Below, in pieces: positions 26,066 to 37,959 of a stretch of DNA of 64,000 nt (positions are counted from its first letter, which is position 1; each line of letters opens with the position of its first letter). The notes beneath the pieces are model-generated. The model was not told the DNA's origin. It did no database searches and worked only from the letters and a program-made list of their open reading frames with translations. Both the position numbers and the translations under genes were made by a program. This DNA is from Morella rubra (lineage: Eukaryota; Streptophyta; Magnoliopsida; Fagales; Myricaceae): positions 2,206,776 to 2,270,775 of the forward strand of contig CM025853.1 in the NCBI GenBank assembly GCA_003952965.2, given 5' to 3'.

Positions 26066-27757
26066 AGGATTGTCTATATTCTATTTCTGGAAACTTTCAA
26101 TGAAGGAATCATAGCCTACATATATCATTTCATGCTTATTCAAACTGGAAGACAACCTACTTGTCTCATAAGAAACTACATATATATAGGTAGGGATTGT
26201 CTATATTCTGTTTCTGAAATTCTTAACTGAACTCCAATGTGCAAACTTTTGCTGATGCATTCGAGCATTATGCAAGCAGAACTCCCCTCCTATACTCTCC
26301 AAGTGCCCACATCGGGAAAATGTCTCTAAATGCAGCGTAGTTTAGTCCACAGTACCTAAAATATATGCCGGTGATTTCCTGTTGGCAATAGCCATTGGTT
26401 ATATTATGCTTGAAAACAGAAGACAAGAATGACAAGAACAACATTACCAAGATAAACACTTTTGCCTTAACAAATATGTTGGATTTGCAAAAGAATGAAG
26501 TAGTACCTGTTGTGGGAAGTCACCATCTTCCGTTTTGTGAATTGTTCAATAGCTCACTCCACGATGAATTGGGGTTGGATCTATGTCGGCCTAAGTTTAG
26601 GAACAATCAAAATCAGTTGCTTGCCGGGGTGTGTTTGGACTTCCAAAAAGCAATCATTCCACTTTTTGCCTTTCTAGAAAGTAAATGGCAATCCTGGACC
26701 ATCAAATAAAAGTAAATAACTGAGAAAATTTGATAGATTGACCTGTCCTGCACAAATGAGGCATAAAAGAGCCCATGCAGTCTGGACTACATTTTCTCGG
26801 TCACCGTCTGTATTCGTCCACACCTGTTTCACGAAGAAACCCACTTTAGTTCTGGCTTCTCATTTTCCTTCCTTTTTTTTCGTGGTTTTGAGAACACCGT
26901 AAACCATGTAGCATAGGTGTAGCAAATTGCCCAATTAGCATACCTGTATGTATTATAATCCTGCGTAAGTACTGATGTTTCCTCATTCCGTAATCTTATC
27001 ACCAAGCGGAAGAAAACAAAGAAAAAAACCAAGAGCTGATGCTGTCTTCTACTTTTATAACCACAACAGGCTATCGTACTTTCTCTGACTGCATGGAGTT
27101 AGCAAAATCTGCAGCTACATAGTGAGCAGTATTTCTTCGACACTATACATAAAATCTGCAGCTACAACATATTACCATGATCCATCAGGTTCTTGTGTGT
27201 CTATGATGTATTGAATGGCTCTGGAAATGCTGTTGTTTATCTCCACCGTTCGATGCTGATGATAAAATTTCCTAAACAGTACCAGACCTTGAACTGCCGA
27301 TGAAGTGCACTCTATGTATCTTCAACGTAACACGGTTTAATGTGGCAAATTGTTATTCTGCTGAAGTTGTAGTATCTCAAATAGAGGATCCTCAAAGACC
27401 TCTGTGGGGTTGAACTTCTGTGAAAAGAAATGTAAAATTTATGTAAATTAATTGCTGAGTTAGTAGAGTGAACTCTTGTTATAAAAAAGGAACTGAGGTA
27501 TCTATATATTTGAAATTTGTGATGTTGACATAAGTTACAGCAAAAGACTGATCTCTGTTGAAGAAGTTACCTGCATCCAAGGAATGCTCTTCGAGGCTCC
27601 CATGCTGAGAAACCACCATTGCTACTCTTATTGGCAATTGATTAAAAGTAAAAAATCACTGAGGTGTGAAGTGGAGATCATATCTACCAAGCAAGCATAG
27701 TTGGAACCTTTTTTTTAGTTGAAGGAAACAAACTAAATTCATGAGTTGAATTCTTAC
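26066..27757 (-). pseudogene. OSC copy A, inverted 3' part (exons 12-18 and 3' flank)
   Basis: On the minus strand are exon 12 (27571-27626), 13 (about 27377-27417), 14 (27176-27319), 15 remnant (26901-26943), 16 (26743-26823), 17 (26507-26590) and 18 (26268-26378), then 3' flank to about 26070. Exon 18 still encodes [19 protein letters not shown] and its stop. Exon 12 lacks one base, exon 13 has lost its donor, exon 15 has lost most of its length, and exon 17 is out of frame. The order is the mirror image of copies B and C, so one inversion with a breakpoint in exon 11 explains it. The right breakpoint coincides with the exon 11/intron 11 border and abuts a hAT fragment. Confidence 0.9.
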
Positions 27758-29076
27758 TATCATCTAGACTAAATAAAACACGAGGTTTTTTCGAACTAAT
27801 ATTCGTCTCAGAAGTAGCAATCACATTAGGAGTATTAGACGACCCTACTAATTTTTTTATAAAAAACTTATCCATTATCTAGACAAAGCAAAACCAAATT
27901 TATCAATATAATTTCACAAGTCACAACCTAAGGTCCTAATCACAATTTCACAACCTAGTCCTAATCACAATTTCAATATAATTTCAAAACTTAATCAATA
28001 ACCAATAGCCACAACAATATGAAAAAGGATTTGGAGTAAAACAATCTCAAAATCAAAGAAAGAGGCTGTGAAATATATCATCCTTATATAACCCATGGCA
28101 GAAAAATTAAGAAACCAATGATAAAAGGCTGTAAAAGGTGACATGAAATACATTATCCTTATATAAACCATGGCTGCAAAAAATTAAGACACCAAGAAGA
28201 AAAGGTTGTAGAAAGATATGATCACTTATGACTTATCAAAGATCTCAATCGAAAGATATTCTAGCAGGAATCCTTTCATTACGAGTAGGCTCTCTCTCTC
28301 TGCCCCCTAAGTACTTAATTAGGTCTATTGGGCCAATGGAGCATTGTGTTACACCAAATCTCTCATGCTCTTGGATCTATCTGGGTACGAACATGATTGA
28401 TGCAACAGGTAGCTGCTTGAGACTGTAGTTGTTTTGCTATTGTGTTTTCTTCTGAATTTACTTTGGAATTAGGTAGTTTAGGTTGAAAAAGGAGATCAGA
28501 TACATCTTTGAACAATCCATCATTAGATTGAAGATAAGAATAAAAAGAATTTCAATTGAATAAATAAATCCCTAAAAGACAATTCTGAATTAGGTTCATT
28601 AGTATGCCATTTATCTTAATTATGATCTAATGGTTTGAAAACCTGGCACTGGCTAGCCCATATTTAAGCTAATTAAAAGTCAAGATATTGCTCAGCTAAT
28701 CTGATAGCATATATGATGCCCAATTATATATGCCCAGTGCCCTACTATTTCAATAGCAAAATGGATTTATACCTATTTAGTTGACAATCCATGAGGTTGA
28801 ATTGATCGTACATGATACATCTCTTTCAAAGTCAAACAACCTTATTTAACATTCTTCAGATTTGGGCAAATTTGTAAGTTAGAAATTGCAATTCGCATTA
28901 TGCAAAATAGGCTCCTTATCCTAACTGAAAAGGGCACTCTAGAATCACTTCAAAGCATGAGATTTTGGCAGCATTTGCTGCATTTCTTTGACCTAAATTC
29001 AAATCGGCTAAATTTGAAATAGGCAAAACAAAATCAACAATTAAGTGAATTACATAGTACCTAGCGCTTGGAAGCT

Positions 29077-29110
<34 letters not shown>

Positions 29111-29561
29111 TCTCGAGAGAGGCAAACAGGGAGAAAGGGTTGACGCCGGTAGTGGAGGTCTGGAGAGGCAGAGAGAGAGAGAGAGCCTGCGATGGAGGTG
29201 AAGGTCTGGAGAGGTACAGAGGGAGAGAGAGCCAGGGGTGAAGTTCTGGAGAGGTAGTTTGGTAAAACTGTGAGTCTGTGAGAGAGGGAGGCTGGGAGGA
29301 TGGTGGAGGAGCAGTTTGCGTTGGAGAGGGAGAGGCAGAAAGATTGAATCAAAACAGGGGCTGCGAAATGGGCTTAGGGATGGGTGAATGAGCTCCAAGG
29401 CTGGACAAATGGGCTGGGCTGGGCTGGCGCAGGTGGGTGGTGGGCAGAGATTGGATTGGGCTTCAAGAGGGGCCATCTTAGTTAAAATAGACATATAAGT
29501 TATATTAAAAAAAAAAATTAACGTTTTGCATGGGGTTGGCCCCCCTGTAAATCCGCCACTG
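27758..29561 (-). mobile_element. Truncated hAT (5' part) next to the inversion breakpoint
   Basis: Read on the minus strand, it begins with CAGTGGCGGAT at 29561, a hAT-type TIR shared with the element at 9000-10060. A purine/pyrimidine-rich leader follows with a (GA)n run (about 29075-29110). The strand then reaches a short open start MDKFFIKKLVGSSNTP (27757-27875) that resembles the N-terminus of plant hAT transposases with a TTF-type finger. It stops abruptly at the OSC inversion junction. The rest of the element and its other end are missing. The transposase assignment rests on a short stretch and is tentative. Confidence 0.5.
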
Positions 29562-30125
29562 GGCTCCATGAAAGGTAGTTTGTGCCATCCAACAAAGGGG
29601 AAAAAACCCCAGTTTGTTCATTATCGCTGTGATGGAGGAAATAGGGACCGTTTGGGTCCTTCGATGGTGCAAAGAGGGAAGAGCTAGAAGATGAAAGGGA
29701 TGATGATGAATTGGAAGATTGAGAAGAGGCAGTACTCATGCTATCTTGAAGTTGAAGGAAAAAAGGAACAAATAGTATGAGAAGAAGGTGAATGATGAAA
29801 TTACTCAATGATAGAATTACTGAACCCGCTCTGATACCATGTTAGAATCCAGAGACATCGAATAGAGAGAGAGCGAGAGAAAATGAGAATCTCCTTGTAT
29901 TGAAATTAATCTTTGCTATATGTACAGTTCAAGCTTAAATGCAAAAAGGAAAGAGAAAGGCAAATACAAAGGGTACAAACGTAAAAAGAGAAATAAGTAC
30001 ATATGTGGCAAAGAAATAAAAGAGCAAACAAAAAGAGAATCAGCGTGAGTGCTACGTCTGGAGAGTATGTGGGTGCAGATGGCTACATGGTAGGAAGCTG
30101 CAGCTCGGTAGCATAATGCCTAACA
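29562..30125 (-). mobile_element. Copia LTR-retrotransposon fragment (5' LTR and start of gag)
   Basis: Parts on the minus strand: LTR (29840-30125), primer binding site complementary to initiator tRNA-Met (29828-29839), and the start of a Copia-type gag (from 29739) with a Ser-rich head followed by PYFLHHSDN and LLDGTNYLSW. The gag is interrupted by the hAT fragment ending at 29561, and no further Copia parts are found. It is a broken fossil. Age cannot be estimated because only one LTR is present. Confidence 0.85.
29840..30125 (-). repeat. Copia 5' LTR, 286 bp
   Basis: It begins TGTTAG and ends CTAACA (imperfect TG...CA inverted termini), directly next to the tRNA-Met primer binding site. 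The bases outside are TCTAA (30126-30130). The partner LTR is not found in the window. Confidence 0.8.
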
Positions 30126-30154
30126 TCTAAAAAGGAAAGAGGAGGAATCCTCTA

Positions 30155-30262
30155 CAGGAGAGCTTTTGCTAAGCTGAAAAATTTGCTTCCTTTGAGGAAG
30201 GGAGATTCGACTCTCGGATGTTACCCTCCCTAAGGGGAGGAGGTACCACTTGAGCTAACAGT
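30155..30262 (-). mobile_element. Possible SINE or SINE fragment
   Basis: On the minus strand, TTAGCTCAAGTGG resembles a tRNA A-box and GAGTCGAATCTC a degenerate B-box about 45 bp further on. This is the same general layout as the SINE upstream of copies A and C. No clear tail or target duplication was found. Confidence 0.45.
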
Positions 30263-30568
30263 CAGTGGTTTGTCAATGAGTTGTTTAATGTACAGCTTCT
30301 CATAACTACTCCAGTGGGTTCCTGGGTTCCTACCCTGCTAACTCTGCCCGTATGTAGTCCTTAATTATATATTGCTTCAAGAAACTTAATTAACTTAATA
30401 TGCAGAAACTTGTTGTGTGTTTTTTCTTTTTGAAGGAAAAGAACAATACAAATATGATGATATATATGATGATGTGTCAATACAAACATGTTGGTTCATC
30501 TCATCATCTCCCACCGGCTTTCACCGATTTTTATATGAATGTGCGACAACTATACGGAATGACACCTA
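30263..30568. other. 3' flank of OSC copy A
   Basis: Non-coding. It matches the 3' flank of copy B' (about 50640-50900) closely, including the CTCATAACTACTCCAGTGGG and TCTCCCACCGG stretches. The match ends abruptly at about 30568, where the truncated element begins. This shows a deletion of the sequence found at 50900-52290 in the other interval. Confidence 0.7.
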
Positions 30569-31387
30569 ACGAATAGGCTCGGTCGGTTTTGGGAAGGCCC
30601 AGTTCGACTATCGGCCCAAACCTTCCTAAAATCAAAACCCTCGGTTTAGACCATGGTTTTGGGGCCGACCCATTGAAACCTAACAGAATCGAAGGTATTG
30701 TTATAATTACTTTTATTTTTTTAATTAAAATATCCTAATCTAAAGAGACGACCTCGTCTTCCCTACCCAATAACAGCCCCCCTTCCCCGAGCCTCAGTCG
30801 AATCCCCCCCTTTTCGTTTCAGATTGCCCGAGCCCCCCCCCCCCCCCCCCCCAACCCCAACCTTCCCCTAACGACGCAGCCTCTCCTTTTCCCACGGTCG
30901 CCACCAAGGTTCACAGATTCCATCTCCTTCTCTCTTGGCCGTCTACTGCAACGCTTCCTAGCCGTCGCCATTGCCTTGCCTCTCTCTCTCTCTCCCTCTC
31001 TCGGTCTATTAACTTCTACGATTTGGGTTTTAGAGGAGTTGGTTGTTGATGGTTGCGATTTTGTTGTTGTTGGAGATTGTTCTTGCTCTGAGTTGTGGTG
31101 GTTGATTTGCAATGTTGCTTTGAGTTTTGGGGGCTATTGGTTCTTGGTGGATGTTGTTAAGTTTTAGCGGTTCTTGATTTGTGATTTGGTGGTTGACTGA
31201 TTGTTAATCGTTCGTCTCTCTTCATTTTTTTTTTCTCCTAATTTCTTGCTCACACCAACTGAAGCCAACTAAGGTTGGTCTGCCCAGTTAGAGAAACCTC
31301 GGCTCCGGTCCTAATTTTTCAAAAACCAACTACCTTGGTTCCATTGTCGGTGTGGGGTTTAAACCGAGGGGTTTGTTTTCACCCCTA
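30569..31387. mobile_element. Non-autonomous hAT, left end missing
   Basis: It is homologous to the complete element at 52233-52889. It keeps the right end with CACCCCTA followed by CATATAAC, the duplicated target of the other copy. The left terminus is lost at a deletion junction. It includes a poly-C run (about 30834-30852), and apparent open frames here are low-complexity. Confidence 0.7.
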
Positions 31388-32570
31388 CATATAACCATGC
31401 ATTCTAATATCAGAAGTAGGCGTAAATGTAAAGAGACTAATCACGAGACATCTCATGAATGTCAAATGATGAATGCTGCTTGCACTCCAAATTGGAAAGT
31501 GATGGATTGTTTTTCTTTCACTTTCGGAAGTCAAGAATTGTATGTAGACAATATTGTAGACTTTTTGCAGATTATAGGTAGCGTGTAGGTGAGTTAATTG
31601 CTTGGAAGGTAATTAATTGAGACTTCTATACATTACCACTTTTATACACAACCAAGCTTTTCTGTGATATTCAAGAAAGAAAAAAAGGAGCTTTGCTGTG
31701 AGAAACTGCTGCAACCCTTACATATAGATTTATGTGTCTTTTTATGAGTGGAAAATATTGTTTGGTGTTGAATATGCATGTGTGAGATAGCAAAAAAAGA
31801 GTTAAATCCCACATCGAAAATATTTCACGAGTGTGAGAAGAATTTTTTTGCTTAAACAAGAATTTATGTAAATTCACTATACACATTATAGCTGGATCAC
31901 CTAGCTAGATAGGTGTGTATTAGTAGAGAATGATTAAATAAAATGTTTGACTAAAGAAAAAAAGATTATATAAAATGTTTAAAAAATCTGTATAATATAT
32001 AGAAGAGTGGTTTTGAAACGACCCAAGGACAACACTAGACATATCTCTACTTTGACTTCAAAAAGACTAGTTAGGATTCCTCTTAAAACTTTTTAGATCA
32101 TTATAAAACTAAGTTCAATATAGTAAAATTTCAATGTGGAACTTAATTATCTCTCATTTATTCTCTTCTTCCATTAATAGTGAGATTCAGAGTATTACAG
32201 ATTCTCATAGCAGTCGTAAGGATATTTTCCTCTTTTGTTTTATGGGTGATAAAATTATTAGTACAATTCTTATCTTGAGTTATTGTATATATAGTGTGTA
32301 TGGGAACCGACCGATATATCACATGCATGTCAAACCTTTGATGTGTTCCAAAGTCAGTTTTTTTGGATTGCTAGTGATAAATGACATGGAGATCATGAGC
32401 ATGTATACAAGAAAAAAAATCTCCTTAATTTCCGTACGAGATCTTGGACTTTTCGACCACGATATATATATAATATAAAATTCAATGGAAACTGAGAGTT
32501 TGTTTTCTTTCACTACTTCCGCAAGTCAAGATGATAAGGATTCAAGAACAACGTTGTTGTCCAAAATTAT
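31388..32570 (+). repeat. Local repeat module R, copy 2 (between A and B)
   Basis: This is collinear with the other module copies from the CATATAACC/GTAGGCGTAAATG region through GGAACCGACCGATATATCAC to AAGTCAAGATGATAAGG. No gene is seen. It lies between genes, whereas copies 1, 3 and 5 lie inside intron 1. Confidence 0.6.
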
Positions 32571-33137
32571 CTTAGAGAAGATCCTACCGCGATCACAAGA
32601 TAAGAAATATATAGAAAATTTACTTACGAATCTAGTCTTAACTAAGTTGGTAAGAAAGATTAGCGAGAGTCAGGATACCACAAATGTTGTTGTCAGAACC
32701 ACAACGGAGGCGTGTGAGCAGACCAAATCGCGCTGGAGCTTCTAGATCCATCTAAGGAGCGTGTGACCTTCATAGACTACGAGAAAGCGCCCGACTAGAG
32801 GGAAACGTCGTTGCACGTGTGATATCCGCAAACGGTGCGTGATGGCTCACGCGTCGTCTGGAGGTGTTGAGTCAATCTAGCTATCTCGTGTCCTACAAAT
32901 ACCATCTAGTGCGCGAGAACCTATCTGCCAACTTTTTGAGCTTTAAATAAAAAAAAGGTCGAGGGATGAGACATTTTACTCTAGGGTTTACGGTCATGGA
33001 AGTCTTTTTACGCAAATGCATGCCGTGCTCGATCTGCTTTCTGTCACTTTCAAGGGGCAAATTTCAAATAAGAGCAATCTCCCAAGCTACTACGCTCTTC
33101 GAACGGGATAACCAGCACCTCTCTCTCTCTCTTCTAC
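32571..33137 (+). promoter_or_regulatory. Upstream region of OSC copy B
   Basis: Up to about 32995 it matches intergenic sequence before copy C (53620-54130). From about 33000 it matches the copy A and C promoters. The promoter block is therefore truncated to roughly 140 bp upstream of the TATA box. The SINE and the further upstream part found in A and C are missing. Confidence 0.55.
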
Positions 33138-33147
33138 CTATATATAG
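33138..33147 (+). promoter_or_regulatory. TATA box of OSC copy B
   Basis: CTATATATAG follows a CT tract, about 300 bp before the ATG. Its position and context are identical to copy C. A likely 5'UTR intron ends with TGAATGTAG just before the coding exon. Confidence 0.6.
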
Positions 33148-34204
33148 AGGAAACCCTCTGCAAATGACTTCGCATTCTAATAAGTAATATTTCCACTGAT
33201 ATTCCAGCCAGGCCAGTCGGTACTCTGAGGTAACAACCACACGATTTACTTAATTACTGCTCTCTAAACCTTCTAAGGTATTCTACAAAGCTTTAGGCTG
33301 AATATATACTATACGTGCTCACTCTCTCTCTCTCTCTGATTGTGTGTCATTTGCTATGTGTATAGTTGTTTAGTAATTCTTGGATGACCATTCGCCTCAT
33401 TACAACCTTGTTTGAATGTAGGATTTGATCAGTTTGTAACACAGAGGATGTGGAAGTTGAAGATTGGGGAGGGAGGGCCAGGGCTTGTCAGCGTTAACAA
33501 TTTCATAGGGCGGGAACACTGGGAATTCGATCCTGATGCCGGTACTCCCGAAGAACGTGCTGCGGTTGAAAGGGCCCGCGAGGAGTATAAGAAAAATCGA
33601 TTTCGTATGAAACAAAGTGCTGATCTTTTGATGAGGATGCAGGTACGTACCCATCTCTTTTTCTCCGGCTCATAGACTTTCTTGAAGGTCGACCATGATA
33701 TATAAACTTCATCCATGCATCATGCATGAACTCTTAATTATGAGTCAACCAGCAATTTGCAAGTGGGTCACGAGATGGGCTTATGAAATAGAATTTGATA
33801 GCTAGGTCTCTATAAAACCACTTTTGAATGCTATCTCCTTGTTTATTTCTTTCTCATTAACTGCTTTTTTAAGATTGACTATCATAGAAAGTGATTGATT
33901 TAATTATAAATTGTTATACTTTTAACAGTACAGTACTCCAATGACGTGCTGACCAAACTGATCTTCTTAATTAAAAATAGGTAAACTCACCACATAGACT
34001 ATTTAACTAAAAGAGGATTAAAATATGAAATTACGACTCATGTTAAATAATCACTTGTCTTAAAAGTTTATACCATTAGGCAAGAGACCGTTGATTTAAT
34101 TATTTACTTTATGTTTTTAAGATTAAGCAAAAGTATCATGTAAACGTGAAGGTGTTTGGCTTGAGTCTTGCGTTTGCATGAGAATGGCATGCTGTATGCA
34201 AATA

Positions 34205-34880
34205 TATGCACATGACCACTTTTATACCCAACCAAGATTTTCTGTGATAAATGTCTATTGAATATGCACGTGTGAGAGAATAAAAAAGATTGAATCTCAC
34301 ATTGAAAAAAATCACAAGTGTGGATAATTAATATATAGTATAATTGGCATGGGCTCAAATCTATAGGGTTAAGCGTTTTGCTTAATAAGAATTTGTGTAA
34401 ATTCACTGATAGCTAGATGACCTATAACTAAGTGCGTATCAGTAGCGCTGAGGAATTATTTTATAAGATGTTTGAAAGCCTGTATAATATATAGAATAGT
34501 GATACTCATATATATATATATAGGAGTCCGAAGGATATTTGTCTCGATCTATTAGTACATTCTTATCTTGCAAGTTAATTATCGTATATATATATATAGG
34601 AACCGACCGACATTTCACAAGTCAAACCTTTGATGCATATTCCAAATTCAGTTTTTTGGATTGCTAGTGAGAAATGACATGCAGATCATGAGCATGTATA
34701 CAAGAAAAAAAAAATCTCCTTAATTTCCGTATGAAATCTTGGACTTTTCGACCACGATATAATATAAAATTCAGTGGAAAGTGAGTTTGTTTTCTTTCAC
34801 TATAACTTCTGCAAGTCAAGATGATAAAGAATATTTAAGAACATCGTTGTTATCCAAATATAATTAAGACTATGACCATC
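34205..34880 (+). repeat. Local repeat module R, copy 3 (copy B intron 1)
   Basis: A partial module from the TGCACATGACCAC segment through GGAACCGACCGACATTTCAC to AAGTCAAGATGATAAAG. A CACTA element breaks it at 34882, and it resumes at 40738 with CGTTAGTTGAAG. Confidence 0.6.
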
Positions 34881-34989
34881 CCACTCGTAGAAATTTGGGC
34901 TAAAAATCATAATTCATCGCTAAAACCTTTTAGGGACGGACGCTTCTGTCCCTGACGTCCGTCCCTATAGGTGGTGTATCTATAGGTTT

Positions 34990-35625
34990 TTAGGGACGGA
35001 CAAGTTAGGTTCGTCCCTAAAGGTAGAAGTTCGAATCTAATCCTTTTGAGGTTCGAACCTCTTGTCGAATCCCATTAAGTTCGTCCCTGAAGAGGAGGTT
35101 GGAACCTGTTCAAATAATAGGTTCGAACCTTTACAGTACAGGTTCGTACTTAATCATATACCTAGTCAGAACCTGTATTGGAAAAAGTGCGAACCGGTTC
35201 AAATAACGCGTTCGAACCGGTTTTACTGATCAGAACCAGTTGGTTTTAATAAGTTCGAACCTAAATAAACACGTTAGAACCTAGTAGTCGACAGATGGTT
35301 CTCTCGTAAATGAAGTGGTTAGAACGGAAAAGTTCGAACCTCAATGTATAGGTTAGCACCTGTTCACCACGAAGAAGTGCGAACGTTCTTTTATGGTTCG
35401 AACCTAATAGTTTAGGTTAGAACCTTGATTGTCAGGTTTTAACCTCGTCGGCTCTGAACTGGTGCGAACCTGTTGTTTAGAGTTTGGACCGCTTTTAGGT
35501 TCTAACCTATCTTCTCTGGTTCGAACTTTTCCAGGTAAACCGGTTCGAACCTATTATTTTATGGTTCTAACCAGTTTTCAGGTTAGAACCAGAATATTAT
35601 AGGTTCTAACCTGTGTGACCTGATT
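34990..35625. repeat. Left subterminal repeat array of the CACTA
   Basis: Dozens of 10-bp units close to GGTTCGAACC or GGTT(A/C)(T/G)AACC, in both orientations, sit at irregular short spacing. In the En/Spm family such subterminal repeats bind the element's own regulatory protein. Binding here is inferred from position only. Confidence 0.85.
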
Positions 35626-35853
35626 TACAACAAATTTGAAAATTCTAGTAATTTTCACCAATTAAATGCAAATTCATCCAAATAAATATCATATCATGCG
35701 AAAAAATTTATAAATTAAAGTCTCAAATGTACCAAAATATGTGTATATATACAACGATCGAAAAGAAAATGTGCGAAGTGAAGCATGGACTGGAAATGTT
35801 GTTCTATATAATTGTAACCAACAAATAATAATATGGATAACGTAAGAAAACTA

Positions 35854-37375
35854 CACACCGACGTCGTCAAAAGCACCCGACGCAAACCGTGACATAAATC
35901 GGTCATATCGTGCCATCCGCTCCTGCATCTCCTCCATCTTTTGTTGCAAACTGTGGATCTCGTGCATCTGCTCTTGGCTCTCTTTCTCACGGTCCGCTCT
36001 AATCTGCTCCAACTCCAACTGGGTCTCCGTCAATCTCCGCGCCATATCCGCCGATGACGATGAGCAAGAGGTACTAACTGGCGCACCGAATCACCCAAAC
36101 CTCTAACGTACCCTCGTTTCTCCCCGAGGACCTGGGTGAAAACCTCCACATCAGTAAGCGTCCTCCCTTCCATGGTTGCTTGGGCCTCCACTTCCATCAT
36201 CTTTTCCTACAATGTGAAACACAAAGAAATGGAATAAGTGGAGAAAAAAATTCAGCAGCATAACGCATAAAATCTATCCAGCCCATTTTTTACAAACTAT
36301 ATATAAATGATTTATATCAATACAACTTATTAAATCAAACCAACTCTGGCCAGCAAACTACAATGGAACCAAGAACCTGCAAACACTTCCAAAATTGTAA
36401 CCAACACCAACAACACCTCCAAAATTTAAACTTCAATTCACCAACCAAAATGAACCAACACCTCATCTACCAAATCAAATAACAATATAGCAGCACATTT
36501 CAACAACATCTAATTTACTTACAAAATTCATCCTAGCAGCGTCACATATCCATTCTCCATTCTTACGCTTGTGTGACGCAGCATATAAGTCAGCAGGACC
36601 CACTTCATCAATATGGACTGCACCTAGCTGTTTGAAAACAAGAAAGCATGCTTGTTAGTTGCCAATTGTGATTGACAATAAAACTAGAATGACAATCAAT
36701 TACCAATTCATGGCGCTTGCGCGCAAATGACTTAGTCCAGTAGTGTGATATACTGTGAGTTTTGATCTATTTCTTCGGTTTATCTCACTCTTTCCCTACA
36801 TACAATTGCAACAACAAAAGAGATTAGGTCATTAAAACCAATGCAATAATTAATACAAAAATGTTATATTTAACAACCAAACACATTTACCTCATATCTT
36901 GGGTCAGCAAATATATTGCACAATTTTGTCAACATTCCGGGCTCCACTTGCTCATGTGAGCTTTTTTAGGGCCTCTTTCTTCGTAGGAAACTTTTTGTAG
37001 TGCATGTGCAAGGTATTCTTGAATTTTCGGTACGGGTGACCATTAACCTATTTACTATACGCACGTCCTCTAGCCGATCATAGTTAAGCCCAAAATCATC
37101 CTGTAACGTTACATAAGATGTTAATATTATAAATTACCTATGATTATTGCAATTCATTAATAGAAATGTACCTGAAGACGAGCCTTGATGTATTGCTTAG
37201 TCTCGGTGGAGACATCTCCCCAACTCCAAGTCGCCATATCTACCAGCCTACGAACTAGTACCCCTACCCTGCTAGAAAGCTTACTGGCATTGTTACCAAT
37301 ATCAGCAAGCATTCCATCAGGGATCTCAACAACTAGCTTGCCTGCTCCCACTGCCTTACACCTGTCCAAATCCAC
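35854..37375 (-). pseudogene. CACTA second protein (Ptta/En/Spm transposase family)
   Basis: Exon-like blocks on the minus strand: 37375-37172 (KLVVEIPDGMLADIGNNASK, then LVRRLVDMATWSWGDVS), 37101-36895, 36795-36704, 36633-36523 (GPADLYAASHKRKNGEW) and 36208-35854, which ends in a Gln/Glu-rich coiled coil (about 36045-35854). The blocks carry GT-AG-like borders. The domain order and the coiled coil match the plant Ptta/En/Spm family protein encoded beside TNP2 in CACTA elements. In-frame stops occur, for example in the second block and before the coiled coil, so the gene is decayed. An acidic Asp/Glu run upstream (about 37830-37750) may belong to its N-terminal part. Confidence 0.72.
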
Positions 37376-37959
37376 CCCCGCGTGTTTTACCGTGCTTCCT
37401 CCTACTAATGGGTGTAGTTACAATGACAACAGCTCAACAATGGTCAATACAATAAAGTAACGTTAACATTATTCGGTATAACAGTACAGTGTTACATTAT
37501 ACCTATAACGAGGCTTTGAGCCATCGGGCAGTCGTCGGGTGGACCCTCAAACAAACATGTGATGCGGTCGCCTCAATCCTCCTGGTGCGACTCCTCGTAC
37601 TCGCCATCGAAAATAAACCCTGCACCAACATAGAAACATATACAATTACATAGATATATATAATCATATACATCAGAATTAAAAATGTAATGCAACACAT
37701 CATACTTATCACTCATTGTCTGTATCGTGGTCGCTAAGCAAAATGTCATCCTCCCATTCTTCCTCATCTTCATCTCGTCCTCGTCCTCCTTTTCTTCCTC
37801 CTCTTCTTCGTCGTCTAGGTCATCGTCAACGACGTCGTCCACTTCGATCTGTGCTGACCGGGACCGACTCGAACCAACCTCTGAGCCATTCACAGGATCT
37901 GGCTGTACGTCATCCCGACACATGAGAACCATATTATAACAAGACAAATCAACAAATAA

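Noticed and set aside
28916-29569. 217-codon minus-strand open frame rich in Ser, Leu and Pro
   Set aside because: It spans a GA/CT microsatellite and the hAT end, and its last codons fall in the Copia gag. It is low complexity, not a gene.
33412-33447. Upstream ATG giving an N-terminal extension of copy B (and the same in A and C)
   Set aside because: The upstream ATG overlaps the TGAATGTAG acceptor of a likely 5'UTR intron. Known OSCs start at MWKLK.
34990-35625. Short regularly repeated units as a possible CRISPR array
   Set aside because: The repeats are 10 bp, in both orientations, with irregular spacing inside a plant transposon. This is not a CRISPR layout.
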